Of a stretch of 64,000 nucleotides of DNA, positions 32,500 to 44,729 are shown piece after piece. The stretch's first letter is position 1, and every line of letters starts with the position of its first letter. Origin of the DNA: Aedes albopictus (lineage: Eukaryota > Arthropoda > Insecta > Diptera > Culicidae). The notes beneath the pieces were generated by a model. That model made no database searches. It saw only the letters and a program-made list of their open reading frames with translations, and was not told the DNA's origin. Location: the NCBI RefSeq assembly GCF_035046485.1, contig NC_085138.1:365989238-366053237 (forward strand), given 5' to 3'. The position numbers were made by a program, and so were the translations under genes.

Positions 32500-35400
32500 C
32501 AGCTTTTGTTCAACATTTACATTTATTTGTTCAACATCACATTTAAGACAAGACATAATCAACAATAGTACGCCACGATACTCGGTTTGTGGCTGCCGCT
32601 CTCCATCCTCGGTCGCGTCCAATGCTCGCCAGGTCACGCTCCACCTGGTCCGCCCATCGCATCGTGCTCTCTGCGCTCCACGCCTTCTTGTGCCAACCGA
32701 ATCAGTAGCAAACATCAGCTTTGCAGAGTTGTTGTCCGGCATTCTTGCAACATGCCTTGCCTACCGTATCCGTCCAGCTTTAGCCACCTTCTGAATGCTG
32801 GGTTCTCCGTAAAGTGCAGCGAGCTCGTGGTTCATCCTTCTCCGCCACACACCTGCACGCCGCCGAAGATCGTCCTTAGCACGCGTCGCTCGAAAACTCC
32901 GAGTGCTTGCAGGTCCTCCTCGAGCATGACATGGACACGTGCCCGTGGAGGACCGCCGGTGTTATTAGCGTTTTGTACATGGTGCATTTGGTGCGTGGTC
33001 GAATCTTTTTCGACCGCAGTTTCTTCTGGAGCCCGTAGTAGGCCCGACTTCCGCTGATGAAAATCGTTCCCCGGCTGTTGAGTCCGGCTCGTCGCATCAT
33101 ACCTTCCAGAGCGATGTTGAAGAGTAGGCATGAGAGTCCATCACCTTGTCTCAGTCCCCGGCGAGATTCGAATGAACTGGATAATTCACCCGAAACCCTT
33201 ACGCAGTTTTGAACACCGTCCATCATTGCTTTAATCAGTCTAGTCAGCTTCCCAGGAAAGCCGTTTTCATCCATGATTCTCCATAGCTCTGCTCGGTCGA
33301 TACTGTCGTATGCCGCTTTGAAGTCGATGAACAGGTGATGCGTTGGGACCTAGTATTCACGGCATTTCTGGAAGATTTGCCCTACAGTAAAGATCTGGTC
33401 CGTTGTCGACCGGCCGTCGATGAAGCCGGCTTGATAACTTTCCACGAACTCGTTTTAGGTGACAGACGACGGAAGATGATCTGGGATAGCACTTTGTAGG
33501 CAGCATTCAAAATAGTGATCGCCCTGAAGTTCTCACATTCCAAATGGTCGCCTTTCTTGTGAATGGGGCAGATTACCCCTTCCTTCCACTCCTCCGGTAG
33601 CTGTTCGGTTTCCCAGATCCTGACTATCAGCCGATGCAGACAGGTGGCCAACTTTTCTGGGCCCATCTTGATGAGTTCAGCTGCGATACCATCCTTAGCA
33701 GCTGCTTTGTTGGTTTTGAGCTGGTGAATGGCATCCTTAACTTCCCTCAGCGTGGGAGTTGGTTCGTTTCCGTCCTCCGCTGCACTGGCGTCGTCGTTTC
33801 CTCCGTTGCCGTGGGCTCCCCTGCCATCGTTCTCCACGCCGTTCAGGTGCTGATGGAAGTGCTGTTTTCACCTTTCGATCCCCTCACGTCCGTCCGTCAA
33901 GAGGCCTCCGTCTTTATCCCTGCACATTCGGCTCGCGGCACGCGTTCATGCGGGATGCATTCAGCTTCTGATAGAACTTCGTGTTTCTTGGGAACGGCGC
34001 AGCTGTTCCATTTCTTCACACTCCGCTTCTTCCAGGCGGCGCTTTTTCTCCCGAAAGAGGCGGATCTGCTGATTCCGCTTCTGTTTGTAACGTTCCACGT
34101 TCTGTCGAGTCCCTTGCTGCAGCAATACCGCCCTCGCTGCGTTCTTCTCCTCCAAAACCGTTCTGCACTCTTCGTCGAACCATTCGTTCCGTCGATTCCG
34201 TTCCACGTACCCGATGGTGCTTTCGGTTGCGTCGTTGATGGCTGCTTTCACCGTACTCCAGCAGTCCTCTAGAGGAGCCTCATCAAGTTCGCCCTCGTCT
34301 GGCAACGCCGCCTCGAGATTCTGCGCGTATGCTGAGGCGACATCCGGTTGTTTCAGTCGCTCTAGGTTGTACCGTGGCGGTTGCCGGTACCGTGTTGATG
34401 ACGGAGAGTTTTGGGCGCAGTTTGACTATCACCAGATAGTGGTCGGAGTCGATGTTGGCGCCACGATAGGTCCTGACGTCGATAATGTCGGAGAAGTGCC
34501 GTCCGTCAATCAGAACGTGGTCAATTTGAGATTCCGTCTGCTGTGGTGATCTCCAGGTGTTACGATAAGGGAGGATGTGTTGGAAAAAGATGCTACGTAT
34601 GGCCATATTTTTGGAGGCGGCGAAATCAATGAGTCGTAGGCCGTTTTCGTTCGTTTGCTGGTGGGCGCTGAACTTACCAATCGTCAGTCTGAATTCCTCC
34701 TCCTGGCCTACCTGAGCGTTTAAATCTCCTATGATGATCTTGACGTCGTGGCTTGGGCAACGATCGTACTCGCGTTCGAACTGCGCGTAAAATGCGTCCT
34801 TGGAATCATCAGTGCTTCCGGAGTGTGGATTGTGCACGTTTATTATGCTGAAGTTGTAGAATCGGCCCTTGATCCTCAACCTGCACATTCTTTCGTCGAT
34901 CGGCCACCAACCGATCACGCGCCTCTGCATATCATCCATCACGAAGAAAGCTGTTCCCAGCTCACGTGTGTTGCCGCAGTTCTGGTAGATGGTATGATTA
35001 CCTCTAAACGTTCGCACCATGGATCCTATCCAACACACCTCCTGCAGCGCTACGATGCCGAACCCGCGGTCCTTCAGTAGATCGGCGAGTATGCGGGTGC
35101 TCCCAATGAAGTTGAGAGATCGGCAGTTCCACGTACCGAGTTTCCAATCGCAAGTCCTTTTTGTTCGCTGGGGTCATTGCCGTTGGGCTCGGTTCGTATT
35201 ATTCTATTGCTGATTTTGCGTTACAATGTTTTTTTTTACGGCTGGCTCGTAGGGCCTGACGCCAACCCCCTACTTTCCGGAGGTCCACAGTGCACAGTTG
35301 AGCTTAGAGTCCTCCCCTGGCATTCGGACGTAGATCAGCCGCCCCTAACATGGGGATCAGACGCTGTTGTGAGCCGCTCCTCCTGGAGAACAGACGCTCA

Positions 35401-35620
35401 GGTTTACCGAAGCACACCCCTCCCCTTCCCTGTCAGCCTACGACCAAAGTTCCCACCGGGGTTGATTACCCGATCTTCCCTAAGGTTGCTCATAGTTTCC
35501 GGCCGGTACCGCGAGGAGGTAGGGATAGGAGTTGCTGGGCAGAGGCTAGTGGATCACAATGGGATTTGAATTGCGCAGCATACCCAGCCTTTACCGTGCC
35601 TTTTTGTTCAAATGAAGGCT
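32500..35620 (-). pseudogene. RTE-clade LINE (JAM1-like), internally deleted
   Basis: Minus strand, 5' to 3': GC-rich 5' region (35,620-35,160), AP endonuclease (about 35,130-34,400: WNCRSLN, LQEVCW, GDLNAQVG, final SDHYLV), connector (34,305-33,960), RT (33,840-33,100: TNKAAAKDGIAAELIK, CPIHKKGD, then RRGLRQGDGLSC), and C-terminal region (to ~32,540). After LFNIALEGMMRRAGLNSRGT the sequence jumps to SGSRAYYGLQKKL, so the segment that should carry the FADD catalytic motif is missing. Frameshifts near 33,440 and 34,390. RTE elements have endonuclease plus RT in one ORF and very short 3'UTRs, consistent with this. JAM1 assignment is from memory of the mosquito RTE and is moderate. Confidence 0.85.
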
Positions 35621-35629
35621 GATTTAAAA

Positions 35630-35975
35630 TAGTTGAAGAAACGTTTGTTACCTGGGTTGTCCTCGAAAGATGGGCAGGGTCCACATCAGGCATGCTTTCA
35701 ACTATTTGACTTACTCATGACGGTTTGCCAACATAGGGTTTTTATCAGCCCTGGACCTTGCCGAAGACCTCTTTTATTCCACGGCTGTGCACATTCTCGG
35801 ATCCAAAGCAGTTGACCGACGCTACGTCAGCCGTGCTACAAGGATGTTCTCCAGGCGACCTTTTAATTCGATTGAAGCGTCGAGTTCGACCGCAGGGCAT
35901 CGGTATGATCTGCGTAGTCGACTTCGAACTATCTAACTAACTAACTAACTAACTAAAAAACTAACTAACTAACCA
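35630..35975 (+). mobile_element. Retroelement 3' end with (CTAA)n tail
   Basis: Unique-looking GC-balanced DNA runs directly into (CTAA)n at ~35,930-35,975 with one AAAA interruption. A simple-repeat tail after a non-coding block is typical of LINE or SINE 3' ends. Family not recognised; no coding motif visible. Confidence 0.45.
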
Positions 35976-36189
35976 TGATTGGCGTCTGAATTCGAGCCTG
36001 CTCGGGTCTCCACGCCACTTTCTCTATATCTCAAAGGCGATTTGGGCGATAGACGATGAATCGGCATTCCTGGCAAGCCCTTTTTTACACATCCTATGGG
36101 CAAGATTGTCCGGAGTCGTGTCCGTATCACAAGTGACAAGCATGCGGTCACGCATCGCTTGGAAACGCGGGCACACGACTAATCGTGCC

Positions 36190-36480
36190 CGTGTGAAACC
36201 GGGGAATCATAATTGATCTATATGCCGACGGGTTTCCGGGCGCTTTCCCCGCCTTTGGAAATAGTACCAGACTCTGCCGCTTGCAAACCTTTGGGAACAC
36301 TCCCTCGTCCAGACATTACTATATAGCAGATTTAACCAACTCATTGCCTCTACAATAGCTACTTTTAAGGCCAGATTCGAAGCTTAATCTGGACCAGTGA
36401 CCTTCCCTACGCACCTTGTAATGAGCACTCTTCAAAAGCATGATCAAGGCTCTCATAGAACTCATCCTTGATATATCGGC
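36190..36480 (-). pseudogene. R1-group RT fragment
   Basis: On the minus strand the frame reads EGVFPKVCKRQSLVLFPKAG followed by KAPGNPSAYRSIM, the RT segment before the first catalytic motif in R1/I-type LINEs (usual form 'P..LVLLPKxGKxxxxPSxYRPI'). The upstream part (36,300-36,480) continues as eroded RT with stops. Fragment only. Confidence 0.65.
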
Positions 36481-36489
36481 TTGTCGTTT

Positions 36490-37180
36490 GTTGCACAGTT
36501 TTTTTTTACAGTTACTATATTTTTATCGCGTTCATGGGAAACTAGTCAATATTTAAAGCATTTCCAGGAAATGCTATCCCAAACGTATAGTTTTAAGAGA
36601 AAACACCAAATTGAAACCCCCACTTTAAAATCAGCATACCAAACCAAATTTCCGTTGACTCTCACTTTCATGGTCAGATATTGCCCCTTACTGACACGCC
36701 ATCGATTAGGTGGTGTCAACATGGCACTTCGCTGAGACCATATGCGTGCAACGAACTTCCACCATCACACAATCCAAAACCAACTTCAATAAGCTCTTGT
36801 CCTCTGTCGCCGTCGTCTTCGTCGTAGCCATCGCATCGTGATGACCATTAAGATCGGTCCACTACTCTTGATACTTGAAGCGTGTGAATTGCACCTAATA
36901 ATACAGCCGGCTGACTGTTGAGCTGGATGAGTTCAGAGCTTCGCAGCTGCCCACATGATCGTCGTCGTCGTCGTCGTCCGTCGTCGTGTGCGGTAAGGTT
37001 GTGGCAATTATGGAACGTTTGGAGGATTATTTGTCGTTTTTAGAGAACTGTTGACGTCAAGTGTGGCGGTGAATTGATTTTGAGTCGAGGATGAGGACAG
37101 CGTCGTCTTGAGGCGTTGCTGTTGATGGTTTGTGATACAATGTGTTACTTTGGGTGAGTTTGGTTTCTGCATCGCAGATG
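36490..37180. other. Intergenic; short (CGT)n
   Basis: No gene seen. A CGT run lies at ~36,958-36,982. The AATAAA signal for the neighbouring cuticle gene lies at 37,183-37,188 on the minus strand. Confidence 0.5.
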
Positions 37181-37287
37181 GTTTTATTCAACAATATTTC
37201 CATAAACTATGGTGCGAACTGGAGAAGTTCGCGCGGTCTTCGACAAACAGGAACAGGAACACATTGGGTTAGTTGAATGTATCACTT

Positions 37288-37934
37288 CTAATAGGCATAG
37301 GCGATCAGTGGGCTGTTGTACTTCATGAAGGAGCTGGTGTAGCTGGTGGCATGAGCCGGAGCATAGGCCAGAGCAGCAGGAGCGGAGTGAGCGATGGCAG
37401 CTGGCTGGGCAATGGCCAGGGTCTTGGTGGTGGCCAGAGGTGCAGAGTAGGACAGAGCTGGCTGCGCGATGGCCAGGGTCTTGGCAGAGGTCAACGGTGC
37501 GGAATAGGACAGAGCTGGAGCGTAGCTGTGAGCATAGGATACGGCCGGAGCTGACGAGTAGGATAGAGCTGGAGCGTAGCTACGAGCGTAAGATAGAGCA
37601 GGAGCAGCGGCGTAGGTCCGGGCAATTGGAGCAGCGTACGCTTGATGGGCAATTGGGGCGGCATAAGTCTGGATGGGTGCAGCATAGGCCTGATGTGCGA
37701 TCGGAGCGGCATAGGTATGTTGGGCAATTGGAGCACTGTTTCCGTAAGACAGAGCTGAGGCTTGGTGCGAACTATAGGCCAGTGGGGCAGCTTGGTAAGT
37801 TGTGGCTGGTTCCAGATATCCAGCGCTGGCGTAGGCCAGGCAGGCAAACAGGACAGTGATCTGAACATAAAACAATTATTAGAATTGTTGCAAAAGTTTA
37901 TGTAAATTTGTTGTATAGTTACCTTAAAGGCCAT
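37288..37934 (-). CDS. Low-complexity cuticle-type protein, copy A
   Basis: Two exons on the minus strand: 37,934-37,923 (ATGGCCTTTAAG) and 37,860-37,288; the 62-nt intron has GTAACT and TTCAG ends. Protein 194 aa. MAFKITVLFACLAYASAG is a signal peptide; the mature protein starts YLEPATTYQ. It is built of repeats such as SYAPALSYS, IAHQAYAAP and SAPLATTKTLAIAQP, rich in Ala, Tyr, Pro and Ser, and ends TSSFMKYNSPLIAYAY. No Rebers-Riddiford chitin-binding consensus. Such AAP(A/V)-type low-complexity proteins are secreted by epidermis into insect cuticle; the role is inferred from composition. AATAAA (minus) at 37,188-37,183. Closest relative is copy C at 52.5 kb, same length, opposite strand. 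Confidence 0.93.
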
Positions 37935-37975
37935 TTTTGTAGGTTTCTGTAGCTGTTTATACTAGAGCAGGACAC

Positions 37976-38017
37976 TGAAGAATGATACCATCCCAATAAG
38001 CGAATTCTATATTTATA
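37976..38017 (-). promoter_or_regulatory. Core promoter of cuticle copy A
   Basis: TATAAAT starts at 38,017 (minus strand) and TATCATT has its A at 37,983, 34 nt downstream. A TCAGT also occurs at 37,976. The predicted 5'UTR is ~48 nt. Confidence 0.7.
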
Positions 38018-39044
38018 TCAAAACTCCATCTACGGATGACCTTCCGTAATAGTAAAGTCAGTAATACATTTATTTTCCATGTGTTTTCATTGCACCGAGC
38101 GGATGGGTATCTTCTTACGCTTCTCTGTGATCGAAACAGAATTACTCAGGTGTGACGTTCTCCCAGAGCCGACGATAAACCGTTTTCGCTTTACTTTTGC
38201 AAAGAACAGCCGAAATACATCGAAGGCCAACCAGTGCAGCCCGATCCAGAAGCCGCTGAAAACGCCAGCATTCTGAGATTACGGTTCTCGCGAAGCTGGT
38301 TGACATTTCTCGGCTGGGCAGAATTCCCTTACCGGTTGACTCTGACCTTAAACTGCAACGTACCATCTGTACCTTTTCGATGAAACAACCCGTTTGTGAA
38401 AGTATATTGATTGCATGCTGCAATCATGCTGCTGTATTAGCTCACGCACAACAGCACTGTGGCGAAATATTCGCAAATTTACATAATCGACGCTGATTAC
38501 AATGATCAGCTGTTCAAGCCCGCTTCTCACACGATAAAACATTCAATCGAACGAATCAAATTGAAAATACCGCAATAATCATAAAACTGTCCCATTAACG
38601 ATCGGTGTCGTGTCGTCATCTTATCTACGGCGTGATGACACATTTCTTAATTCTGCGAAATAGCCGAGACGTGTGGCGCTTGACTTGAGAACTGCAACCA
38701 ACAGATACGCATTATGGTAACGCACCAACAACGACAACAGTTTGTGCATGCATAATTGATTACCGGCTCCTTCGGAGGAGCTGATCATCTTAATCACCGT
38801 GTGATGAGTATCATCTTCCGAAGCAGAAGCACCTTCGCCTGTAGCTTCATCGCATTCGCAGTTATTTATGTTGGGAGAAAGATAAACTGTACATTGCTGG
38901 ATTCTTGAGGTTGCCTAAGTCTAGGAAGAAACTGAAAAAAAAATTGACTTCTATCAGCAAATTGCATTGTGAAATCATGAATTATTATGAAAAATAGTAG
39001 CACAATCGACTACATTAAACTTATCCACTGGGTTTTCAGCGGTA
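38018..39044. other. Upstream region of copy A, no gene seen
   Basis: Non-repetitive-looking DNA with moderate GC. ORFs of 60-90 codons lack motifs. May hold enhancers of the adjacent cuticle gene, but nothing specific is visible. Confidence 0.4.
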
Positions 39045-39047
39045 TTA

Positions 39048-39559
39048 ACCTTTCAGGACGCGCGCCTATTCGATGCTTAAACTGCATAACGCTCGCGCTG
39101 TGTACGATGAGTGAGGTATTTTGGGAGTGTTGTACATTTTAGGGCTGCAAAACGGTGAGTCGAAAAGGAGAGCGTCCAATATATGTAGCTCTGGTCCTCA
39201 CAAGTTCCTACCTCATGCTTCCACGGGTCAAGCGATGACAAAGACCGCCAGCTAAGAGTTGTGTGCTTAGCTTGTAGTGTAGCCTGGGCAATGTTGTCAT
39301 TCTGACATTCAGCTAGATTGAGGAGGTACGTCTCGAGCGACTGTTCACCAAGGAGGTGCGGCTCGTGCGGCTCAAACAGCGTCTGTTCTGGCATCCAGCG
39401 GTTGAGTATGATATGCTCCTCCACCGGAAGCTATACCTAAGGTGGCAGCCCCACCACGGTGGATAGGGGACCTTAGGCCAACAACCTGCTGTTTCCGAAA
39501 CCCAAAAAACGTTACAGAAACCGAATGTACTTTTTACAACGGCGCGCGTCCTGAAGGGT
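39048..39559. mobile_element. MITE with TTA duplication, 512 bp
   Basis: Ends ACCTTTCAGGACGCGCGCC and, inverted, ACCCTTCAGGACGCGCGCC differ at one base. TTA lies outside both ends (39,045-39,047; 39,560-39,562). A 3-bp TWA duplication suits PIF/Harbinger-type elements. Interior is eroded; the 115-codon minus ORF is not recognised as transposase. Confidence 0.75.
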
Positions 39560-39877
39560 TTAGAAGGTTGTGTATTATTAATCAACAAAAAAAATCTTTT
39601 TGGAAAAATCGGCAAATAATTAAAAAGATTATATAAAAATGTATGGGAGCCTAAACGGGAACGATTTGTTGGCATTACTGTCATGGTAAAATTAGAGCTG
39701 CTTACTCCAAGTTTACAAATTACAGCGCCCCAGATACCAGTACAGCTCAGATGAAAATGACTTATGCATTGCACATAATTAAGAATTATTCCTGGAAAAA
39801 CCCTCAATAGATTAAAGTTTTTTTTTAGGGCACATTCTTGCATGATTTCCTTTTATGACTTAAGCAAGTGTGGATTC

Positions 39878-40067
39878 TTGGTCATGCGGCTAGTGTCGCC
39901 AAGCAATTAGTCGCATCGTGCTGAGAAGCGCGGGTTCGATTCCCGCCGCATCTGTCAGGAAAAATTTTCGGCTATGTCACTGGGCGTTGCATGCTAGTCC
40001 GTTGTCTAGTGTCATGCTTCCTTCAAAGAGCGAATAGCTCACTGGAAGCATTGAGCATGTCCGTGTC
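39878..40067 (+). mobile_element. tRNA-derived SINE, family 1 copy 1
   Basis: TTGGTCATGCGGCTAGTGTC (box A region), GGTTCGATTCCC (box B, from 39,933), then a body with 'CACTGGGCGTTGCATGCTAG' and 'AATAGCTCACTGGAAGCATT'. The same order recurs at 59,319-59,500. Not a functional tRNA because the acceptor stem does not pair. Confidence 0.75.
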
Positions 40068-40069
40068 CT

Positions 40070-41040
40070 TAACAAAGTATTCTTCTAAAGATTTTCTGGA
40101 CAATTCTTTTAAAATATATTAATTTTCATATACTATTTTAGAATTTTCTGCACAATTAAATTCAGGCACTCCACCAACAATTCTTTTAAAATTTCTTTCA
40201 GGATTTATCAACATTTTTCAGAATCGCTATCATTCATATCATATCCATGTGTTTCTTAGAATTTTTTCCAGATATTCCTTCTGGAATTCGTACATGAATT
40301 TCCCATGATCCTTCTTCAGATGTTCCTCAAGAAACTAATCTGCGGTTTTTTTTTTCAAAAATTCCACCAAGAATTCCTTTGGAGAATCTTTAGGAATTTC
40401 TCTCAAAGATTTCTACAGTTCGTGCATGTACTTCTTTAAAATTTGCTATAGAATTCATCAAAGAATGTTATTAGATTTTTTCCAGTAAGATTTCTTAAAG
40501 ATTTATCTAGGAATTTAACTTCAAATTTCTTAAGGAATACTTCTAGGAATTTCTCAAGGGATTTCTCCAGCGATCCCTCCACTGATTTTTTTTTTTCAAA
40601 AGATGCAATTCCAGGATAACTTGACGGACATTCTTTCAGAAATTCCTCTGGTGGATTCCCTTAGAAACCAGAAAATTCCCCAGGAACTCTTTCAGACATT
40701 ATTGATGTTATTTCTCCAGAGGTTCGTCCTGGTGTTCCTCCAAGGCATGCTTGATTATTCAGGACTAAAACCCCTTGGAGAAACCTTCAGGGATTCTTGC
40801 GGTTTTTTTTCTGATGATCGTTAGGGATTGTTTACAAACATTCTTCCAGAAATGTTTTCCATGGGATATTTTGGAATTTTATAAAAAAAACTTCTATAAA
40901 TACCTACAGAGGGATTTCCAGTTCTTTCAATTTTTTCCCGAACGAAGCAAAATTTGGTCTTATTTGACTGACTCTGCCCAGCGATGATTCAGCGCTGTGT
41001 GGCTCTCCGAATCTTTTCTTCGTGGGTGTATACAGCAATG
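40070..41040. repeat. Degenerate GGAATTTCT-rich DNA
   Basis: Successive imperfect words such as 'GGAATTTCTC', 'AGATTTCTCCAG', 'TTCCTCTGG' without a firm period. ORFs here derive from the repeat. No gene seen. Confidence 0.5.
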
Positions 41041-41046
41041 CATATA

Positions 41047-41260
41047 GGGTATTGTAACATTTAAGTAGGTGTACCTATTTTGGTGATTTGCCTCTATAAC
41101 TAAGTCAATTTAAAACCAAATGATCTGAATTTTTGTATATAGTTAGATACTGTACCTATCTCACTGTGTTCCAAAAAATAAGTTATTAGGTAAAAAATGA
41201 AAAAAAGTTTTCGCGACTAGTGCCCAAAATAGGTGCACCTACCCAAATGGTACAAGACCC
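41047..41260. mobile_element. Short MITE with TA duplication, 214 bp
   Basis: Left end GGGTATTGTAACATTTAAGT and the inverse of the right end GGGTCTTGTACCATTTGGGT, continuing through AGGTG(T/C)ACCTATTTTGG, give ~38-bp inverted repeats. TA flanks (41,045-41,046; 41,261-41,262). Tip GGGT resembles the MITE at 3.2 kb. Confidence 0.75.
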
Positions 41261-41357
41261 TATATGATTTTTATACCGTTTTTACAATGCAAATATACTC
41301 AAATTAATTGGACTATAATAGCCATGTCCAACATTTCCTTAGCGACAAAATGATTGT

Positions 41358-41640
41358 TTTTTTTTTTTTTTTTTTTTTTTATCTTTATTATCGAGACTTT
41401 CAGGATTGTTTTTACAAGTTTTGAGCGACAAATAAATTCACTGAATCATTTCCGCTTCTTCTCCCTCATTGCCGCAAGTGAAAAAGAATGATCACCAGTC
41501 AGTTTGCCTCACGAGTCAACCGACCGATGAGGATCAGCGGTCGCAGTTGAGTCGGTTTCTCTTTTCTCTCTGTGCATGGTTGTTCGTAGTGGTGGTTGGT
41601 GCTGATAACTGATCGTATTTTTTTATATACACTCAGATTC
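41358..41640 (-). mobile_element. 5'-truncated LINE tail (poly-T run)
   Basis: A T-run at ~41,358-41,380 followed by ATCTTTATTATCGAGACTTT; on the minus strand this is '...TCTCGATAATAAAGAT' plus poly-A, a typical LINE 3' end. The rest up to ~41,640 is non-coding. Limits and target duplication not resolved. Confidence 0.45.
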
Positions 41641-41981
41641 AAGCATTGGTGCTGAGGTATCTTTAAGATTCCCGGGAGTTATTCCAAGGATTTCTTCAGG
41701 AAATCCTTCACTGCCGTTCTACGCCACATTTTCCCATGTTGTATAGAAATTCATATAAACATGGGACAATTATGCGTAGAACGGCAGTCCAGGGGTCTCT
41801 CAGAAATTCATTCGTTCTTCAAAAAATCCACTAGTATATTTGCTTAAAAATTTTCCTACTTTTTTCAGAGATTCGCTCTATAGTTCCACGGAGATTGTGG
41901 AATTTTATCCAGTTTCCAGAATTTTATCAAGCAATTGTTGAAAAATTTCTGAATCAATTTATGCAAGACATTCTAGAATAA

Positions 41982-42435
41982 ACCCGACTAGAAAAATATA
42001 TCAAGTTTATAACACATTGTATTATGATCATATGAAATTTTTCTATAACTTATTTTGTTATAAATCAGATGCAGGATGATGTTAAAATATCTAAAACTGT
42101 AACAAAAAGTACACCGGTCTAATCAAAATAATAACCTATTTTGTTATAATCAGAACAAAATCATAACACAATATGATATAAATTTAAGCTTCAAGAAAAC
42201 TGGTTTCTATCATATTTTGATACAACTGTGTAAAATGATGTTCTGAATGTCAAAGAATCAGTACTAAATTATTTCACAATGAGTTATTAAACAACATTTA
42301 TAACATAGTATGATACAAATGAGATATAATATTTTTAAACACCAATGTTGTTAAACATGATTATATCATAATGAGTTATACATATCATGATTTGTTATAA
42401 TTATGTTATATTTTTGTTAGAATGTTTTAGTCGGG
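41982..42435. mobile_element. Intact CCCGACTAG MITE, 454 bp
   Basis: CCCGACTAGAAAAATATATC at the left and, inverted, CCCGACTAAAACATTC at the right. Its whole length aligns with the outer parts of 5804-8133, so it is the empty-site reference for the hAT insertion there. AA on both sides. No ORF. Confidence 0.85.
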
Positions 42436-44700
42436 AACTCATTGAGAAATTCTGGAGCAATGGTTAGTCAAACATCTTAAGTAATCCCTGTAAGAAACTG
42501 AAGATATCTTGGGGAAAAAATCCGTATTAATTATTGATATGTCTTTAAGATCCCGTATGGGAATTTCTAGGAGAATTTATAGGAAATTCTTGTATAAATT
42601 TTTGAAGAATTCCCGAAACAAATCCCCGGAAGAAGTTTCAATATCACAGCGTTTTATGTAAGTTTTGCAACTTATTTACAGAGACTTATTTACTTCAGAT
42701 ATATATCAGCAAATCCCAGAATAGGGAAATGCCTAGAATCCTCTAGGAATCACTAGAGGATTTTTGACAGAAACACGGGTAGGAATTCCAAGAGACACAT
42801 ATTTTAGAAACCCTGTATGAATTGCTAAACGAACCGTGATAGTAGCGCCGAAAGAAATCTCTGAAGTAATTCTGAAGGAATAACTGGTGGGACCTTTGGA
42901 AGAATTTCACGAGTTCACGGATGAACCAAGATGATTTTTTTTGGACAAATACCGGCTGGAAGTTCGAAAGGGATTCCCTGCAGGAACTCCAACAAAAATA
43001 CTGACACTGACAGGAATTGCTGGATGAATCGAGGACGGAGCTACTAAAGAGGAATTTGTATGGATGAATCTAGAGAAAAATCGGTATGAAACCCTTAAGG
43101 GATTTCCGAAAGAATCTTTGTAAGGTAGGTAATCAAAAGTTGAACTTAAATGCAGCTTTCTGAAGTAGCGCAAAATTTGAGTGATATTTTCTCCCACATC
43201 GAAATATTTTTTTACGACAAAAACTTATGTACATGAAAGCCACGGGTATAATCTTTTAGTTAAGTGGTAAAAAGTTTGTATTTGCACCGAATTTCATTGA
43301 AAAATTCGGTTATTCGTCAACAATGATTTTAATCTTAATTTGAACCATCGTAATCATAATTTGATCAAATTTTAATCTTAATTTGAACTACTGGTTGCAG
43401 CAACTCGAGCATCTCCCACAACAGCCAATTTCGTGCTGAACAATAGAAAAACACATGGATCTGCTAATTCCCATAACTATTTTTCGTTAGGCAGTGGAAT
43501 TTCAACTAAGAATGGTCCAAACTCTTCAGGAACTTGGAAACTGAATTTGGAATTTTTCATCCCCCAAGAGTAAACAAAACAACCACTAGCGCAGTCTGCA
43601 GACCAACATTGGAAGCTCGCCCCCGGTTACTAGTTCAAATTTAGATTACAAATGGTTCAACATAAGATAACATTCTCCAAGTAAGAATTTCTTAAATTTG
43701 ATAATTTTATGACAAATAATGCGAAATATTATTCGGTTGGTCGATTCTACGATGAATAAGCTTTAATTTGACGTGTTCACATATTGCGTGTGATACAATG
43801 CATGAGCTGTACGAGTGCACTGAAAATGTGCTTTCTCTGGGGGGAAATGGGTGAAATTACAGTGATTTTTCATTTGCCTCCTTTCCATGACAAAAACGCT
43901 TTTTTCAAAGTCCATGTTATCAGGTTATATTACGAAAAGCTGTTTAACATCTTTTTCGGGACAATATTTGCTTAAAAAGTACGTCGTTTTAATGAATTTC
44001 GAAATGGTTTTAATTAAGATTATAATTTGATTAGTTCAAAGTTTGATTTCTTACCCTATGGATTTCTGAAGAAATTTCTGGAGGAATCCTTAGAGGGATC
44101 ACTGGAGAAATTCCGAGAGGGATTTTTTAGAAGAATACCGAGGACAATTTGTAGAGGAATCCCAACAGGAGTACTTGGAGGAATGCAGTAAGTAATTCTT
44201 GAACAAATATGTTGGAAATTTAGAGCATAAATTTCTGAGGCAATTCCTAAACACATCCTGGTAGAATCAATGAAAAAAATCAAGTACAATCCTTGGGAAG
44301 AATCATTGGGAAATCCCAGGATGAATTCCGAGTGTAATCCTAAACGAGATCTCTGGAAAAACTTTGAAAAAAAAATCAAAAAATCCTTGAAGAAGTAAAT
44401 AAATCAATGAAGAATCCGAGGACGATTCTGGAAGGAATCCCTGCTGAAATTTTAGGAGTAGTCTTTGAGGAATGCAGGGGAAATTCCGTGAGTAATCACA
44501 AGCATATTTTGCGAGCAATCTGATGAGGAGTTCAGCAAGTAATCTCAGGAGCAATTACGTGTTCAATTCTGGGATGAATTCTCTTAGGCATCCCATAATG
44601 AAATCCGGTTGGATTCCCGTTAGGAATTCCTAAAATATCATTGAATCTTCTAGAAAAAAAAATCCAAAAAAAACCAGAAAATCCTCCAAAGGTTTTGTTC
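42436..44700. other. Degenerate repeat-like DNA, no gene
   Basis: GGAATT-type words dominate 42,440-43,110 and 44,050-44,700. Between them 43,300-44,040 has 'TTTTAATCTTAATTTGAAC' near 43,330-43,390 and a loosely inverted 'TTAATTAAGATTATAATTTG' at ~44,010, possibly the ends of an old MITE. No gene seen. Confidence 0.4.
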
Positions 44701-44729
44701 TAGAATGGCTTGAAAGATTTCCACAATTC

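Noticed and set aside
39878..39960. Functional tRNA genes at 39.9, 59.3, 61.2 and 63.7 kb
   Set aside because: Boxes A and B are present but acceptor stems do not pair and each continues into a shared SINE body.
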